Shown: one piece after another, positions 8,590 to 18,520 of the stretch
Position numbering within the stretch: position 1 is the first letter of the stretch
How the letters are laid out: each line of letters starts with the position of its first letter
DNA from: DSXH01 sp020724325
GTDB lineage: Bacteria; Bacteroidota; Ignavibacteria; Ignavibacteriales; Melioribacteraceae
Reading direction: 5' to 3'
DNA length: 64,000 bases
Assembly (NCBI GenBank): GCA_040756515.1
Contig: JBFLYW010000010.1
Coordinates: 61,198 to 125,197 of the forward strand
Program-made: the position numbers and the translations under genes
Notes under the pieces: generated by a model
Database searches by the model: none
The model's input: the letters and a program-made list of their open reading frames with translations, nothing else
Told to the model about the DNA's origin: nothing

Positions 8590-11520
8590 ATGAAAAGACT
8601 ATTACTGCCTCTTTTACTCATACTCATTTTGCCTACAATAATAATGGGTCAAAACACATTTCGGGTAATGGGTAAAGTAACCGATGCTCGGGGAGAGCAA
8701 TTAATTGGGGCTAACGTTTTTATAAGAGCGTTGAACGTTGGCGCTGCTACTGATATTGAAGGGAATTATTTATTTGAGGTTCCCAGAGGACAGGCAACAG
8801 GTCAAACAGTTGCACTTACAGTATCATTTGTCGGTTACAAATCTAAAAGTGTAAATATTACACTTACTGGCAATTCAATTTCTCAAGACTTTGTTCTTGA
8901 AGAAGACGTATTCCAAAGCGAAGCAGTTGTTGTTACAGGTATTGCTTCAAAGACCTCCAAAGCAGTTGCAGAAGTTGCAGTTGCAAGAGTAGCCGCTGCT
9001 GATTTACAACAGGTAAATGCATACGGTGGTTTATCTCAAATGATTGGTGGAAAAGTAGCTGGTGTTCAATTAACAACGGCTTCTGGTAACATTGGATCCG
9101 GATGGCGCTTCTGGGTTAGAGGCGGCGGCGGATTAAATGGCGACGGTCAACCAACCATTTATGTTGATGGTGTCCGTATGGATAATACAGAAATTATTGG
9201 ATATGGTGCCGGCGGTCAGGGAACAAGCATGCTTACAAACCTTAATGCTAACGACATTGATAAAATTGAATTCTTAAAAGGTCCTGCTGCTGCTTCAATG
9301 TATGGTGTTAATGGTTCTAACGGTGTTGTTCTTATTACCACCAAAGCCGGAAAATTATCTCCTGGTTTAACACAGGCAATGAGCATCGATTATAGATTTA
9401 ATTATGGTTATAATGAAAAAATCTATACATACAGCAAAGATCAATTCATTTCTGCTGACGATGCTAACAGACAATTTAGAGTTGGTCCAATCCGCGAACA
9501 TTTCTTAAGTGCAGCCGGTGGAAATCCAACATTAAGATATTACACTTCCTTTGAATCAAGAGACGAAACCGGTATTATGCCGATGAGTGCTCAAACAAGG
9601 AATTCTGTCCGCTTGAATTTGACAGCTTTCCCGGCAGAAGGACTTTCAATTAGGGTTAATTCTAATTACATATATAATAAGATTGACAGACCAAGCAACG
9701 ATAATATTATTTATGGTTTCCTTGGCAACACTATTTTCAGAGCCGTTTCATTTGGCTGGGTAAAAGAACAGGATCTTTTAACTATTCAAGATGGCGCTAC
9801 AATAAATCAATTTATCGGTTCTGCTAATCTTACTTATAGTCCAATAAAAGATTTAGAATTTGTTGCAGGTATAGGTATTGATAATTCTGATTATTATCAG
9901 CAGAGATATTTTCCTCCTGGAAGAAACTTTGGCGGGCTTATTCAACGTGGTCAGAAGAGTATTTTTGATAGAAAGAACAAACAGTTTACATACGATTTTA
10001 ATGCATCCTACAGCTACAATTTATTTGATATGATAGATGTCCGTTCTACTGCTGGCAGCCAGATTTTCGACAGAACTGTTCGTACAACAAACGTTCAAGG
10101 TGAGCAATTCAATTCCGATCTAATTACTAACCTTGGCGCTGCCGGAACTATTACCGGTTATGGCGAAGGTTTCTTAAATGAAAAACAAGCTGGTATTTAC
10201 ACAGAACATTCTCTCAGTTATCTAAACCAGTACTTCTTAACTCTTGGTCTGCGTAAAGATTATGCAAGTGCAATAGGTGAAGAAGCCCCTTCAATCACTT
10301 ATCCAAAAGCAAGCTTTGCTATTAGATTAGACAAATATGAATTCTTACCGGATTTTGTTGATCTTTTAAAGCTGCGTGTAGCGTATGGAGAAAGCGGTTT
10401 CTTACCAGGCAGCCAGGATGCTATTCCATTGTTATGGAGAGCTGAAACAGGCGGATACGGTGCAGGTGCAGTTTTATCTGCTATCGGTAATGCAGCTATT
10501 CAACCCGAAAGAATTAAAGAATTAGAATTTGGTTTTGATACAGAATTATTCGATAATGTTTCTTTAGAATTTACTTACTATATGCAGAATGCATCTAATT
10601 CAATTGTTGGTTTGGTTAATGCTCCTTCTACTGGAAAGACAATTACAAGCCAGCCATATAATGTTGGTAAAGTAGAAAATTCCGGCATTGAAACATTATT
10701 ACAATATGCTCCATTTAATACTGCAGACTATAGTTTGAACCTTAGTTTAATTTGGAATTACCAGCAGAATAAAGTAACAGACATGGGTATTGCACCTCCT
10801 CAATATTTCGGATTCAACAGTGTTCAAACTATTCAAAAAGATTTCCCAAAAGCACAGTATTATACCTTTAAAGTTACCGGGCCTAGATATACTGCAGCAG
10901 GTTTATATGATCACACAAACGGTCCACTAAAAACAACTGAACGTTACGATTTCGGAAGCCCAATTCCTGACCATACAGGTTCTTTCACAGTTAATTTCAA
11001 ATTCTTGAGGAACTTTAATCTGTATGCATTTGCTGAATGGGCATTAAACTTCAAGATCTACAATTATACACAAGCATTTTCCGCTCGATTCGGCAACGTT
11101 CCAGAATACAACAAATATATGTGGATTTTAGGATTGGCAGAATTAGCTCCTGGTGTTGCTCCAACAAGTCTGCCTAAACTCACTCCAAATACCCCTGAAT
11201 ACAAAAAAGCCGCCGAAGAATTTGCTCTGATAGATTGGAGAAATTTTGCCGGATGGATTGAAGACGCAGATTACCTAATAATTAGAGAAGTTAGTTTAAG
11301 CTACGATTTCACAGAACTATTACGTGAATTCGACATTACTACTTATCTAAAAGGTCTGCATGCTGGTATTTCTGTAAGAAACCTTGCAAGAATTACTAAA
11401 TATTCTGGCGCTGATGTTGAATTTAATAGCACTGGCAGTCGTACAAATGCGAGAGCAATGGATTTTGGTACACTCCAGACTCCACGAACTGTCAATTTCT
11501 GGGTTAGATTAGGGTTATAG
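8590..11520 (+). CDS. SusC/RagA-family TonB-linked outer-membrane receptor
   Basis: 976 residues. Signal peptide to IIMGQ, then a CarboxypepD_reg-like domain (VMGKVTDARGEQLIGANV, about residues 25-110), then the plug with the SusC hallmark PTIYVDGVRMDN and LNANDIDKIEFLKGPAAASMYG...GVVLITTKAG, then a large barrel ending in FWVRLGL with a C-terminal hydrophobic residue. SusC proteins import oligosaccharides or peptides with a SusD lid protein and TonB energy. GAGG precedes the ATG by 5 bases. Nine bases separate it from the SusD gene downstream. The substrate is not evident: no glycoside hydrolase or peptidase gene is linked. Confidence 0.92.
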   Translation: MKRLLLPLLLILILPTIIMGQNTFRVMGKVTDARGEQLIGANVFIRALNVGAATDIEGNYLFEVPRGQATGQTVALTVSFVGYKSKSVNITLTGNSISQDFVLEEDVFQSEAVVVTGIASKTSKAVAEVAVARVAAADLQQVNAYGGLSQMIGGKVAGVQLTTASGNIGSGWRFWVRGGGGLNGDGQPTIYVDGVRMDNTEIIGYGAGGQGTSMLTNLNANDIDKIEFLKGPAAASMYGVNGSNGVVLITTKAGKLSPGLTQAMSIDYRFNYGYNEKIYTYSKDQFISADDANRQFRVGPIREHFLSAAGGNPTLRYYTSFESRDETGIMPMSAQTRNSVRLNLTAFPAEGLSIRVNSNYIYNKIDRPSNDNIIYGFLGNTIFRAVSFGWVKEQDLLTIQDGATINQFIGSANLTYSPIKDLEFVAGIGIDNSDYYQQRYFPPGRNFGGLIQRGQKSIFDRKNKQFTYDFNASYSYNLFDMIDVRSTAGSQIFDRTVRTTNVQGEQFNSDLITNLGAAGTITGYGEGFLNEKQAGIYTEHSLSYLNQYFLTLGLRKDYASAIGEEAPSITYPKASFAIRLDKYEFLPDFVDLLKLRVAYGESGFLPGSQDAIPLLWRAETGGYGAGAVLSAIGNAAIQPERIKELEFGFDTELFDNVSLEFTYYMQNASNSIVGLVNAPSTGKTITSQPYNVGKVENSGIETLLQYAPFNTADYSLNLSLIWNYQQNKVTDMGIAPPQYFGFNSVQTIQKDFPKAQYYTFKVTGPRYTAAGLYDHTNGPLKTTERYDFGSPIPDHTGSFTVNFKFLRNFNLYAFAEWALNFKIYNYTQAFSARFGNVPEYNKYMWILGLAELAPGVAPTSLPKLTPNTPEYKKAAEEFALIDWRNFAGWIEDADYLIIREVSLSYDFTELLREFDITTYLKGLHAGISVRNLARITKYSGADVEFNSTGSRTNARAMDFGTLQTPRTVNFWVRLGL

Positions 11521-11529
11521 GAGGATAAC

Positions 11530-12744
11530 ATGAAAAAGATAAAATATTTATTACTCGTTTTACCATTATTATTCTATTTCAGTGCTTGCGAGGATTATAT
11601 TACAGAAGTTGATCCTCTCATAGACGTTGTTCAAGATGGTTTATTAACAAGTGAATCTCAAACTGAATTTGTTGTAAGAGGAGTTCAGCAGAGATTTTCT
11701 GTTGTAGCCAGCCAGATTGCTTGCCAAATGGACCTTCTATCTGACCAGATGGGTTATACAAGCGACATTGCATCAGCTTCTTTTCCAACATTTGAGGAAA
11801 TTGACAAAGGTGCTATCGTTCTTAATAACGCTACAACAACCGGTACTTATCGTCAACTTGGCGAATTAAGATTCTTTGCCGATGACTTAGTTAAAAGAGC
11901 GGGTCAAATAAAATTCGCTAATACTGCTTTACAGACCTTAGCTTTATATAATGGAAATCTTTATGGCGGAATTGCCCGGTTCTACATAGCAACAGCTTTT
12001 GGATTAAACCAGAATCAACCAGGCGGTACAATTGATGCCGGTCCATTTATTCCGGCTGCTACTTTATTAGATCAGGCAATTGAAAAGTATAACGCGGCTT
12101 TAAATGCTACAACCGATGCATACAGCAGAAAAGTTGTTAATTCTCTAATTGCAAAAGCATACTTTGCAAGAGGACAATATGCTCAGGCAGTTACTTTTGC
12201 AGCAAACGGTATGGTTAGCCCCGATGCTAATTTCAATGCATTGCATAACGATGTCAGCAATATTTACTACTGGGGATTTGCCGGTGCAGGCCGCGTACAG
12301 ATCCATGTTGCCGACCGCTTCAATGATTATGTAACTGCAGATGCCAAAGAAACAGCCAGAATAAAAATAAGTACTGTTAAAGGAATAAGCGGCAAGACGT
12401 ATTACTGGCAAACCAAATATCCAGATAAAGGTTCTGCATTTGTAATGATGACATGGAGAGAAAATAATCTGATGAGAGCTGAACTTATACTTAGAGGAAA
12501 TGCAACCGGCGATGCTCTTGCATTAGTTAATGCCGTAAGAGCTTCTCATGGATTAGGAAACCTTACTACAGTTGATCTAAATACACTTTTGATAGAAAGA
12601 GATAAAGAAATGTTCTGCCAAGGTACAAGATTAATTGACCAGAACAGAGGCGCTGTTCCATGGCATCTTGCTGCTACTACCTGGAGATATATGCCAATAC
12701 CTCAAACAGAAAGAGATGCTAATCCTAACTTAAAAGGATTATAA
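11530..12744 (+). CDS. SusD/RagB-like surface lipoprotein
   Basis: 404 residues. Lipoprotein signal peptide with lipobox FSAC (Cys20), followed by EDYITEVDP, typical of SusD N-termini. The helical middle (tetratricopeptide-like segments around YSRKVVNSLIAKAYFARGQYAQAV) and the conserved C-terminal LRGNATGDALALVNAVRASHGL plus LLIERDKEMFCQGTRLIDQNR are SusD features. It is shorter than many SusD proteins. It lids the SusC barrel encoded just upstream. GGAGG precedes the ATG; a strong terminator follows the stop, ending this operon. Confidence 0.85.
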   Translation: MKKIKYLLLVLPLLFYFSACEDYITEVDPLIDVVQDGLLTSESQTEFVVRGVQQRFSVVASQIACQMDLLSDQMGYTSDIASASFPTFEEIDKGAIVLNNATTTGTYRQLGELRFFADDLVKRAGQIKFANTALQTLALYNGNLYGGIARFYIATAFGLNQNQPGGTIDAGPFIPAATLLDQAIEKYNAALNATTDAYSRKVVNSLIAKAYFARGQYAQAVTFAANGMVSPDANFNALHNDVSNIYYWGFAGAGRVQIHVADRFNDYVTADAKETARIKISTVKGISGKTYYWQTKYPDKGSAFVMMTWRENNLMRAELILRGNATGDALALVNAVRASHGLGNLTTVDLNTLLIERDKEMFCQGTRLIDQNRGAVPWHLAATTWRYMPIPQTERDANPNLKGL

Positions 12745-12753
12745 TCCCAACGA

Positions 12754-12781
12754 AGAGCGGCTTTAATGCCGCTCTTTTTTT
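12754..12781 (+). terminator. Intrinsic terminator after first SusCD pair
   Basis: Perfect 8-bp stem AGAGCGGC/GCCGCTCT (12754-12761 and 12768-12775), loop TTTAAT, followed by a run of T. It lies 10 bases past the SusD stop. Confidence 0.92.
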
Positions 12782-12782
12782 A

Positions 12783-13132
12783 TCTTCCCTCTGTTATGCT
12801 TGTCCTATAAACCAGTTAATCTATCTTACTCTTTTTTAAAAACCCTAATATTTTTTATTGTTTCTGATTATTCTAAAAATTATATTCGTTTGGAACATTG
12901 ATAAAGAAATATAATAATATCTAAACGGGATTCGAAAAAGATGTAATTTCTTGCTCTACTTTTAAAGACGGGAATTCATTCTTAAAAAATTTTTAATTCT
13001 TCCTTTCTTGTTAAATAGTTTTTCCAATTCTTATTTACTGGGGAGTATCAATTTGTAATAAAGATTTTAGGGGAATTAATCTTTATACAAATGCTCAAGT
13101 AATTAACTAATTAATAATTAAAGGGAGTGTGT
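12783..13132. other. Intergenic region upstream of second SusCD pair
   Basis: AT-rich and without an open frame worth calling. It must hold the promoter of the second SusC-SusD unit, but I found no clear TTTG/TAnnTTTG pair. The ribosome site AGGGAG (13122-13127) ends the region. Confidence 0.5.
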
Positions 13133-16100
13133 ATGAAGAAAGTATTATTACTCATACTCATTGCTATCATACCTTACTTAATTCAAGCACAGCAGTTCTA
13201 TAAAATTACCGGTAAGGTAACCGATAGCAAAACAAATGCGCCATTAATAGGTGCCAACGTTTTACTAAAACCAACTCTTCTTGGAGCTGCATCGGATCTG
13301 GACGGTTCCTACATCATTTCTGTGCCAACAAGTATGGCTAAAGGGGAATTCACTCTGGAAGTGAGCTACCTCGGCTATCAAAAGGCTTCTGTTCAGATCA
13401 CTTTGACTGCAGATTTGGTTCAAAACTTTGCATTGAAAGAAGATGTTCTTCAGATGCAAACTGTTGTAGTAACAGGCATGGGCGTAGAAATTGAAAAACA
13501 AAAACTTGGTGTAACAATCGGAAATGTTTCTGCCGAGGCAGTTGCAAACAGCAAAGCGTTAGATGTTATTTCTGCTATTCAAGGAAAAGTTTCTAACGTT
13601 GAAATCACTTCTTCCAGTGGTGAACCAGGCGCTTCAACTTATATTCGAGTTCGTGGTGCAAACTCAATTACTGGCGGAACTCAACCTTTAATTGTTGTTG
13701 ACGGTTCACCTATCAATAACTCAGAAATTGGTGTTGGTGTTGGCGGAGTAACACAAATGAACCGTGCCTCCGATATCAATCCTAAAGATATTGAATCGAT
13801 TGACGTTCTAAAAGGTGCCGCTGCTGCAGCATTATATGGTTCACGTGCTCAGAACGGTGTAATCCTTATTAAAACTAAAAGTGGTAAACCTGGCAAAGCC
13901 AAATTATCTTATGAAGTTTCTTATACATTTGATGAAATTACAAATGTTCAACCACTTCAACAAATATATGGGCAAGGTAACAATGGAGTTGGAAGTAAAA
14001 CTGCTGTTGCAACTTGGGGCGCACTTATACCAGCCGGAACACCTACTTTTAACCACGAAAGGGATATATTTAAAACCGGTAATACATTAGATAATTCATT
14101 TACCCTTTCAGGCGGCAATGAATGGACTACTTATTACCTTTCTGTTGGAAGAGTTGGTGTGGACGGAACAATAAAAGGCAAATCGAGTTACGATAGAAAT
14201 TCCGTTCGTGTAAAAGCATCACAGCGTATTAATGAAGAAATCAATGTAACCGGGGAAACATTCAATTTGTTAATGTGAATTCTGAGAGAATTCAGAAAGG
14301 TTCTAATGTAAGCGGTTTATTACTCGGCGCATGGAGAACGCCGCCGGATTTTGATAACTCTCTTTACCTTGATCCTGTAAGCGGGTTCCATAGATCTTAT
14401 AGAGTTCAAAACCCAACCATCCTAAAAGCTTCGCGGGGTTACGATAATCCATACTTTATTGTAAATGAACATGTAAACGATTCAAAAGTGGACAGAACTT
14501 TTGGAAATATAAGAGTTGATTACGACCCATTTGATTGGTTGAATTTTAGTTACACTTTAGGTCACGATTATTCCATGGACGAACGTAAAACAGTTTTACC
14601 TCCAAGTAGTTCTTCTTCTCCAACAGGTCAGATAACAACAGAAAGATTAATGAATCAGGAAACCGATGGCAATTTTATTGTAACAGCAAAACAGGCATTC
14701 GATTTTGCAGATATGAAAGCTACTCTTATGCTGGGGCAGAATTTGAATGAAAGAAAGTACAATTATTTCGGAACAATTGGTAATGATATGGCAGTTGTTG
14801 GTTTTCACCAGTTGGATAACACAGCTTCTTATGCTCCAGATGAATATGAATCTACAATAAGAGGCGAATCTTATTTCGGGCAGTTAACACTCGAGCTGTA
14901 TAACCAATTATTCCTTACCGCAGCATTACGTAATGATGGGTCATCAACATTTGGTGTTAGTAAAAAACGGCACTGGTATCCAAAAGTAAGTGCGGCTTGG
15001 GAATTTACTAAGCTCGATTATTTTGCCGGTATTTCCGATTGGTTAAATTTTGGTAAACTCCGATTCGCTTATGGAGAAGCCGGTCAATAACCGCCAGTAT
15101 ACTCAACAATAACTGCTTTCGCATCGAGTACCGCTGCATTTACAGATGGATGGCTCTCACCATTCGGTTTTACATCCAATGCTTTCGGATTTGGCGGTTT
15201 CTATACTGCCGGTGGAAAAGGACAGGATAAAATTCTTCCACAAAGATCAAAAGAATTTGAAATCGGATTTGATCTTGGTATCCTTCAAGAAAAAATAGGA
15301 TTAGAATTTACTTACTACAATTCTAAAACAACCGATGCTATTTATTCATTACCATTAGCACCATCAACAGGATATACATCCCAGGTACAGAATGCCGGAA
15401 CCATTCAAAACTCCGGTATTGAAATCGGTATTACAACACAACCTCTAAGCTTTCCCGGCTTCAAATGGAATTTGAACATTTTATATGCCCGGAACAGAAG
15501 TAAAGTATTGGATTTACCTGGGACAGAATATGTTGGACTGGGCGGCTTTACAAGTGCAAATGGTGCAGTATATAAAGGGTACCCGGTTCCTGTGATACGC
15601 GGATATGATTACGTCCGGTTTGGAAGAGGAATTGTGTATGGCGGCGTAGATATTGACAAAACTTATTCCGGCTGGAAAGCGGGTGACTTATATATTCACA
15701 CGACCGGATATCCGGTGCAAGATCCGCAAATCAGAATAATAGGCGATCCTAATCCCGAGTGGACAGGCAGCGTTCGTACAACTTTTACATTGTTTGATGA
15801 ATTAGAAATTTCTGCGCTCTTCGATATCAACCAAGGCGGAGATATGTGGAACGGTACTCTTGGTGCTTTGATGTATTTTGGTACTGCTGCAAATACAGCC
15901 GATAGAGGTGCAAATATAGTGTTTGCAGGATACGGACCGGGTGCTGGAAAAGAAGTTGTAAAAAATCAAGCATATTACCAGGGAGTTGGCAGCAGCTTTG
16001 TTGGTCCATCCTCCGCTAATATGGAAGATGGCAGTTATGTAAAGTTAAGAGAAATTGCTCTCGGTTATACCCTAAGAAATGAGTTTATTAAAACATGGAC

Positions 16101-16275
16101 TGGAATTGGTGCCATCGACATAAGACTGACTGCAAGAAATTTATATACGTGGACAAAATATAAAGGCATTGACCCCGAGACCAATTTAACGGGTGGTACT
16201 AATTTACGAGGATTGGATTACTTTAATAATCCACAGACCCGAACAATAATATTATCGCTGCGATTTAATTACTAG
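13133..16275 (+). pseudogene. SusC/RagA-family receptor gene, disrupted (frameshift plus in-frame stop)
   Basis: The intact product would be about 1047 residues: signal peptide, CarboxypepD_reg domain (ITGKVTDSKTNAPLIGANV), plug with PLIVVDGSPINN and IDVLKGAAAAALYGSRAQNG, and a barrel ending in RTIILSLRFNY. The first frame ends at 14278. Restoring one base at the GGGG run 14252-14255 joins it to the second frame (VTGG-NIQFVNVNSERIQ). A TAA at 15088-15090 then interrupts YGEAGQ-(Q?)-PPVYST, where CAA to TAA explains it; after that the same frame continues unbroken to 16275. A sequencing or assembly error could explain one lesion; two make a real pseudogene more likely. AGGGAG precedes the ATG at 13133. 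The partner SusD gene follows 9 bases later and is intact. Confidence 0.85.
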
Positions 16276-16284
16276 GAGGCCAAA

Positions 16285-17670
16285 ATGAAAAAATACATTA
16301 AAATACAAAATCTAATTTTGGTCGTTGCTCTTCTTTTTAGTTCACTTTTTGTTAGTTGCAGCGACTTTCTAAACGACCCTGACATTCAGGATGATCCAAA
16401 CAGAGCTACAACTGTTTCTTCGGATTTATTATTCAATTCAATTCAAGTGCGGCAATTCTTCAGGTATGAAGGACATTTATCCCGTACAACCGGGATATGG
16501 TCGCAGCAATTGGGTGGTGTTGACCGTCAATCATTAGGTTTAGGTCAATACATCTTTACAGAGAATGAATGGACAGGCGAAATGACCGGTATTTATACTG
16601 GCGGAGGTTTGATTGATATTAGGAGAATAATTGCAGAGGCAGATGCAAAAGGTTGGAAAACTTATGCCGGAATTGCCAGAGTTTGGGAAGCTTTTGTTGT
16701 TGGTATGTCTGCAAGCCTTTGGGGTGATTTACCATACTCAGAAGCTGTTGGAGAAAAACCTACACCAAAGCTAGATAGAATGGCTGACATTTATACTAGT
16801 ATGCAAGCAACTTTAGACAAAGCTATAGAAGATTTAACAGCTGGCGGTGGATATACTCCGCCGAATGACCACGTTTATGCTGCAAGCAGAACTAAATGGC
16901 TCGAAGCTGCATATACGTTAAAAGCTCGTTATTTATTGCATTGGGCTGAAGTTAATAATGGTAATTATGCACTTGCATTAGCTGCTATTCAAAAAGGTAT
17001 TTCTGCTAATGCTAACAACTTTAAAACAAAACATACTACCAGCGAATCAGAATCTAATGCAATATACCAATTCTGGAGACAGAGGGATTCTTATATTAGA
17101 GCCGGAAAATTCCTTGTAGATTTATTGAAAACTAGAAATGATCCGCGTCTCCAAATTTACTTCCAAGCTGGTGTTGGTTCTTTAGCAGGACAATTTGTTG
17201 GTGCGGCACCTGGGCAAGCATTAACAGATGCTTCTAATCTTAGCGCAGCTATGCGTGCACCAAATTTATCTTTTGATATTATGTCGTTCACAGAAGCTAA
17301 TTTAATTTGGGCTGAATGTGCATTTAAAACCGGCGATCAAACTACCGCTCTAGCAAAGCTAAATGCTGCCAGACGTGCCGAAGAAGGTCGTTGGGGTCTA
17401 ACAGCAAATTCGCTTGGAACTGCAACAGGTTTAACCGGCAGCAGTTTAATTAATGCTATTATGGAAGAAAAGTATATTGCATTATTCATGAATATTGAAG
17501 CATATAACGACTGGAAGAGAACCAACCGCCCGGCATTAACACCTTATACTGGAGCGCAAATTCCAAGACGTTTATTATATGGCGATGGTGAAAGAATAAC
17601 AAATCCAAATATACCAACACCATCTCAACAGCCAATTAGAAATGCAAATGACCCTGGTGACAATTATTAA
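16285..17670 (+). CDS. SusD/RagB-family lipoprotein (SusD-like_2 type)
   Basis: 461 residues. Lipoprotein signal peptide with lipobox FVSC followed by SDFLNDPDIQDDPNR, a typical start for the SusD-like_2 subfamily. Conserved segments include MSASLWGDLPYSEAVG, EEKYIALFMNIEAYNDWKRTNRP and the C-terminal RRLLYGDGE. It should bind substrate over the SusC barrel, but its SusC partner just upstream is disrupted, so it may be an orphan. GGAGG lies 5 bases before the ATG. Confidence 0.9.
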   Translation: MKKYIKIQNLILVVALLFSSLFVSCSDFLNDPDIQDDPNRATTVSSDLLFNSIQVRQFFRYEGHLSRTTGIWSQQLGGVDRQSLGLGQYIFTENEWTGEMTGIYTGGGLIDIRRIIAEADAKGWKTYAGIARVWEAFVVGMSASLWGDLPYSEAVGEKPTPKLDRMADIYTSMQATLDKAIEDLTAGGGYTPPNDHVYAASRTKWLEAAYTLKARYLLHWAEVNNGNYALALAAIQKGISANANNFKTKHTTSESESNAIYQFWRQRDSYIRAGKFLVDLLKTRNDPRLQIYFQAGVGSLAGQFVGAAPGQALTDASNLSAAMRAPNLSFDIMSFTEANLIWAECAFKTGDQTTALAKLNAARRAEEGRWGLTANSLGTATGLTGSSLINAIMEEKYIALFMNIEAYNDWKRTNRPALTPYTGAQIPRRLLYGDGERITNPNIPTPSQQPIRNANDPGDNY

Positions 17671-17710
17671 ATTAATTTAATACCGGCGATGCAATACTAC
17701 CTGGTAAAAA

Positions 17711-17745
17711 AAGCAACTGCCCTAAAGATTAGGTTTAGGGCAGTT
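17711..17745 (-). terminator. Intrinsic terminator of the minus-strand DUF5683-like/mtaB unit
   Basis: Perfect 12-bp stem AACTGCCCTAAA (17715-17726) and TTTAGGGCAGTT (17734-17745). On the minus strand it is followed by GCTTTTTTT, so it terminates transcripts arriving from 17748 onward. The plus-strand side has no T-run, though the hairpin could still protect the susD transcript end. Confidence 0.85.
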
Positions 17746-17747
17746 GA

Positions 17748-18512
17748 TTAAAAATAGGCAACAAAATTGAAATTAAATGATTGTGATTGGATTATACTTT
17801 TTTTAGTTGAGAAATATACATTCCACGAAATTTGTTCTTCCAAATTTTTATTATAAGAGGATACTAACCTTACTGCATTTATTACACTTATTAATCTATT
17901 GAGTATCAAAGCACCGGCAGCAAATCTAACATTATTAAATGCATTTTCACTAGAAGACCACATTTCCCTATACTCTTTTCTAAACTCATTATTCTTCCAG
18001 TTCCAATAATATTTTTCTGTGTCGTATACTTTACCGAACTTACGATTCAATTCTTGGGTTTCATTATATTCTTCAACCGATAAATACGAGCCAATATTAG
18101 TATAAAAATCTCTTTCCTTTCCATCCGGAGTAACGCCGGCATTCGATTGTGCATAAGCTATGTAATTATTTTGCTGCCAATTGCCGTAAATATTGAATCC
18201 GGCAAGAGCGCCCCAAAGTACTCCATCGGCTATTGTAAAATAAATTCCGGAATTGTAACCGTTGGCATAAAGTTCTCCCATACCCGGCAGAAGTAATGAA
18301 TATATTATTGCAAGACCGGGACTTTTGCGTGAATCAACGTAAGGATGCTCGATACTTGATGATGGAAATTGGATGTTGGATGTTGGATGCTGGATACTTG
18401 ATGATGGATTTTTGTTGAGTTGCAAATGACTTTTTAAAGAAAGAATTGATTCTGATTCCTGGGATTTTACGATTGATGAAAATATAAGAATAAACAAAAG
18501 GATTCTTTTCAT
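17748..18512 (-). CDS. DUF5683-like membrane protein with internal repeat-derived segment
   Basis: 254 residues from ATG 18512; a GTG at 18524 overlapping the mtaB stop would add four. Signal peptide (MKRILLFILIFSSIVKS), then a Ser/Pro/His-rich linker (SSSIQHPTSNIQFPSSS), then KSPGLAIIYSLLLPGMGELYANGY and two or more membrane helices, matching the small conserved envelope proteins grouped as DUF5683-like in FCB bacteria. The linker DNA (18342-18409) is a run of GGATGTTGGAT/GATACTTGATGAT-type words that looks like intergenic repeat DNA inserted in frame. It overlaps or abuts mtaB, so the two are probably co-transcribed. Function unknown. Confidence 0.65.
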   Translation of the reverse strand: MKRILLFILIFSSIVKSQESESILSLKSHLQLNKNPSSSIQHPTSNIQFPSSSIEHPYVDSRKSPGLAIIYSLLLPGMGELYANGYNSGIYFTIADGVLWGALAGFNIYGNWQQNNYIAYAQSNAGVTPDGKERDFYTNIGSYLSVEEYNETQELNRKFGKVYDTEKYYWNWKNNEFRKEYREMWSSSENAFNNVRFAAGALILNRLISVINAVRLVSSYNKNLEEQISWNVYFSTKKSIIQSQSFNFNFVAYF

Positions 18513-18520
18513 TTCCTGAC

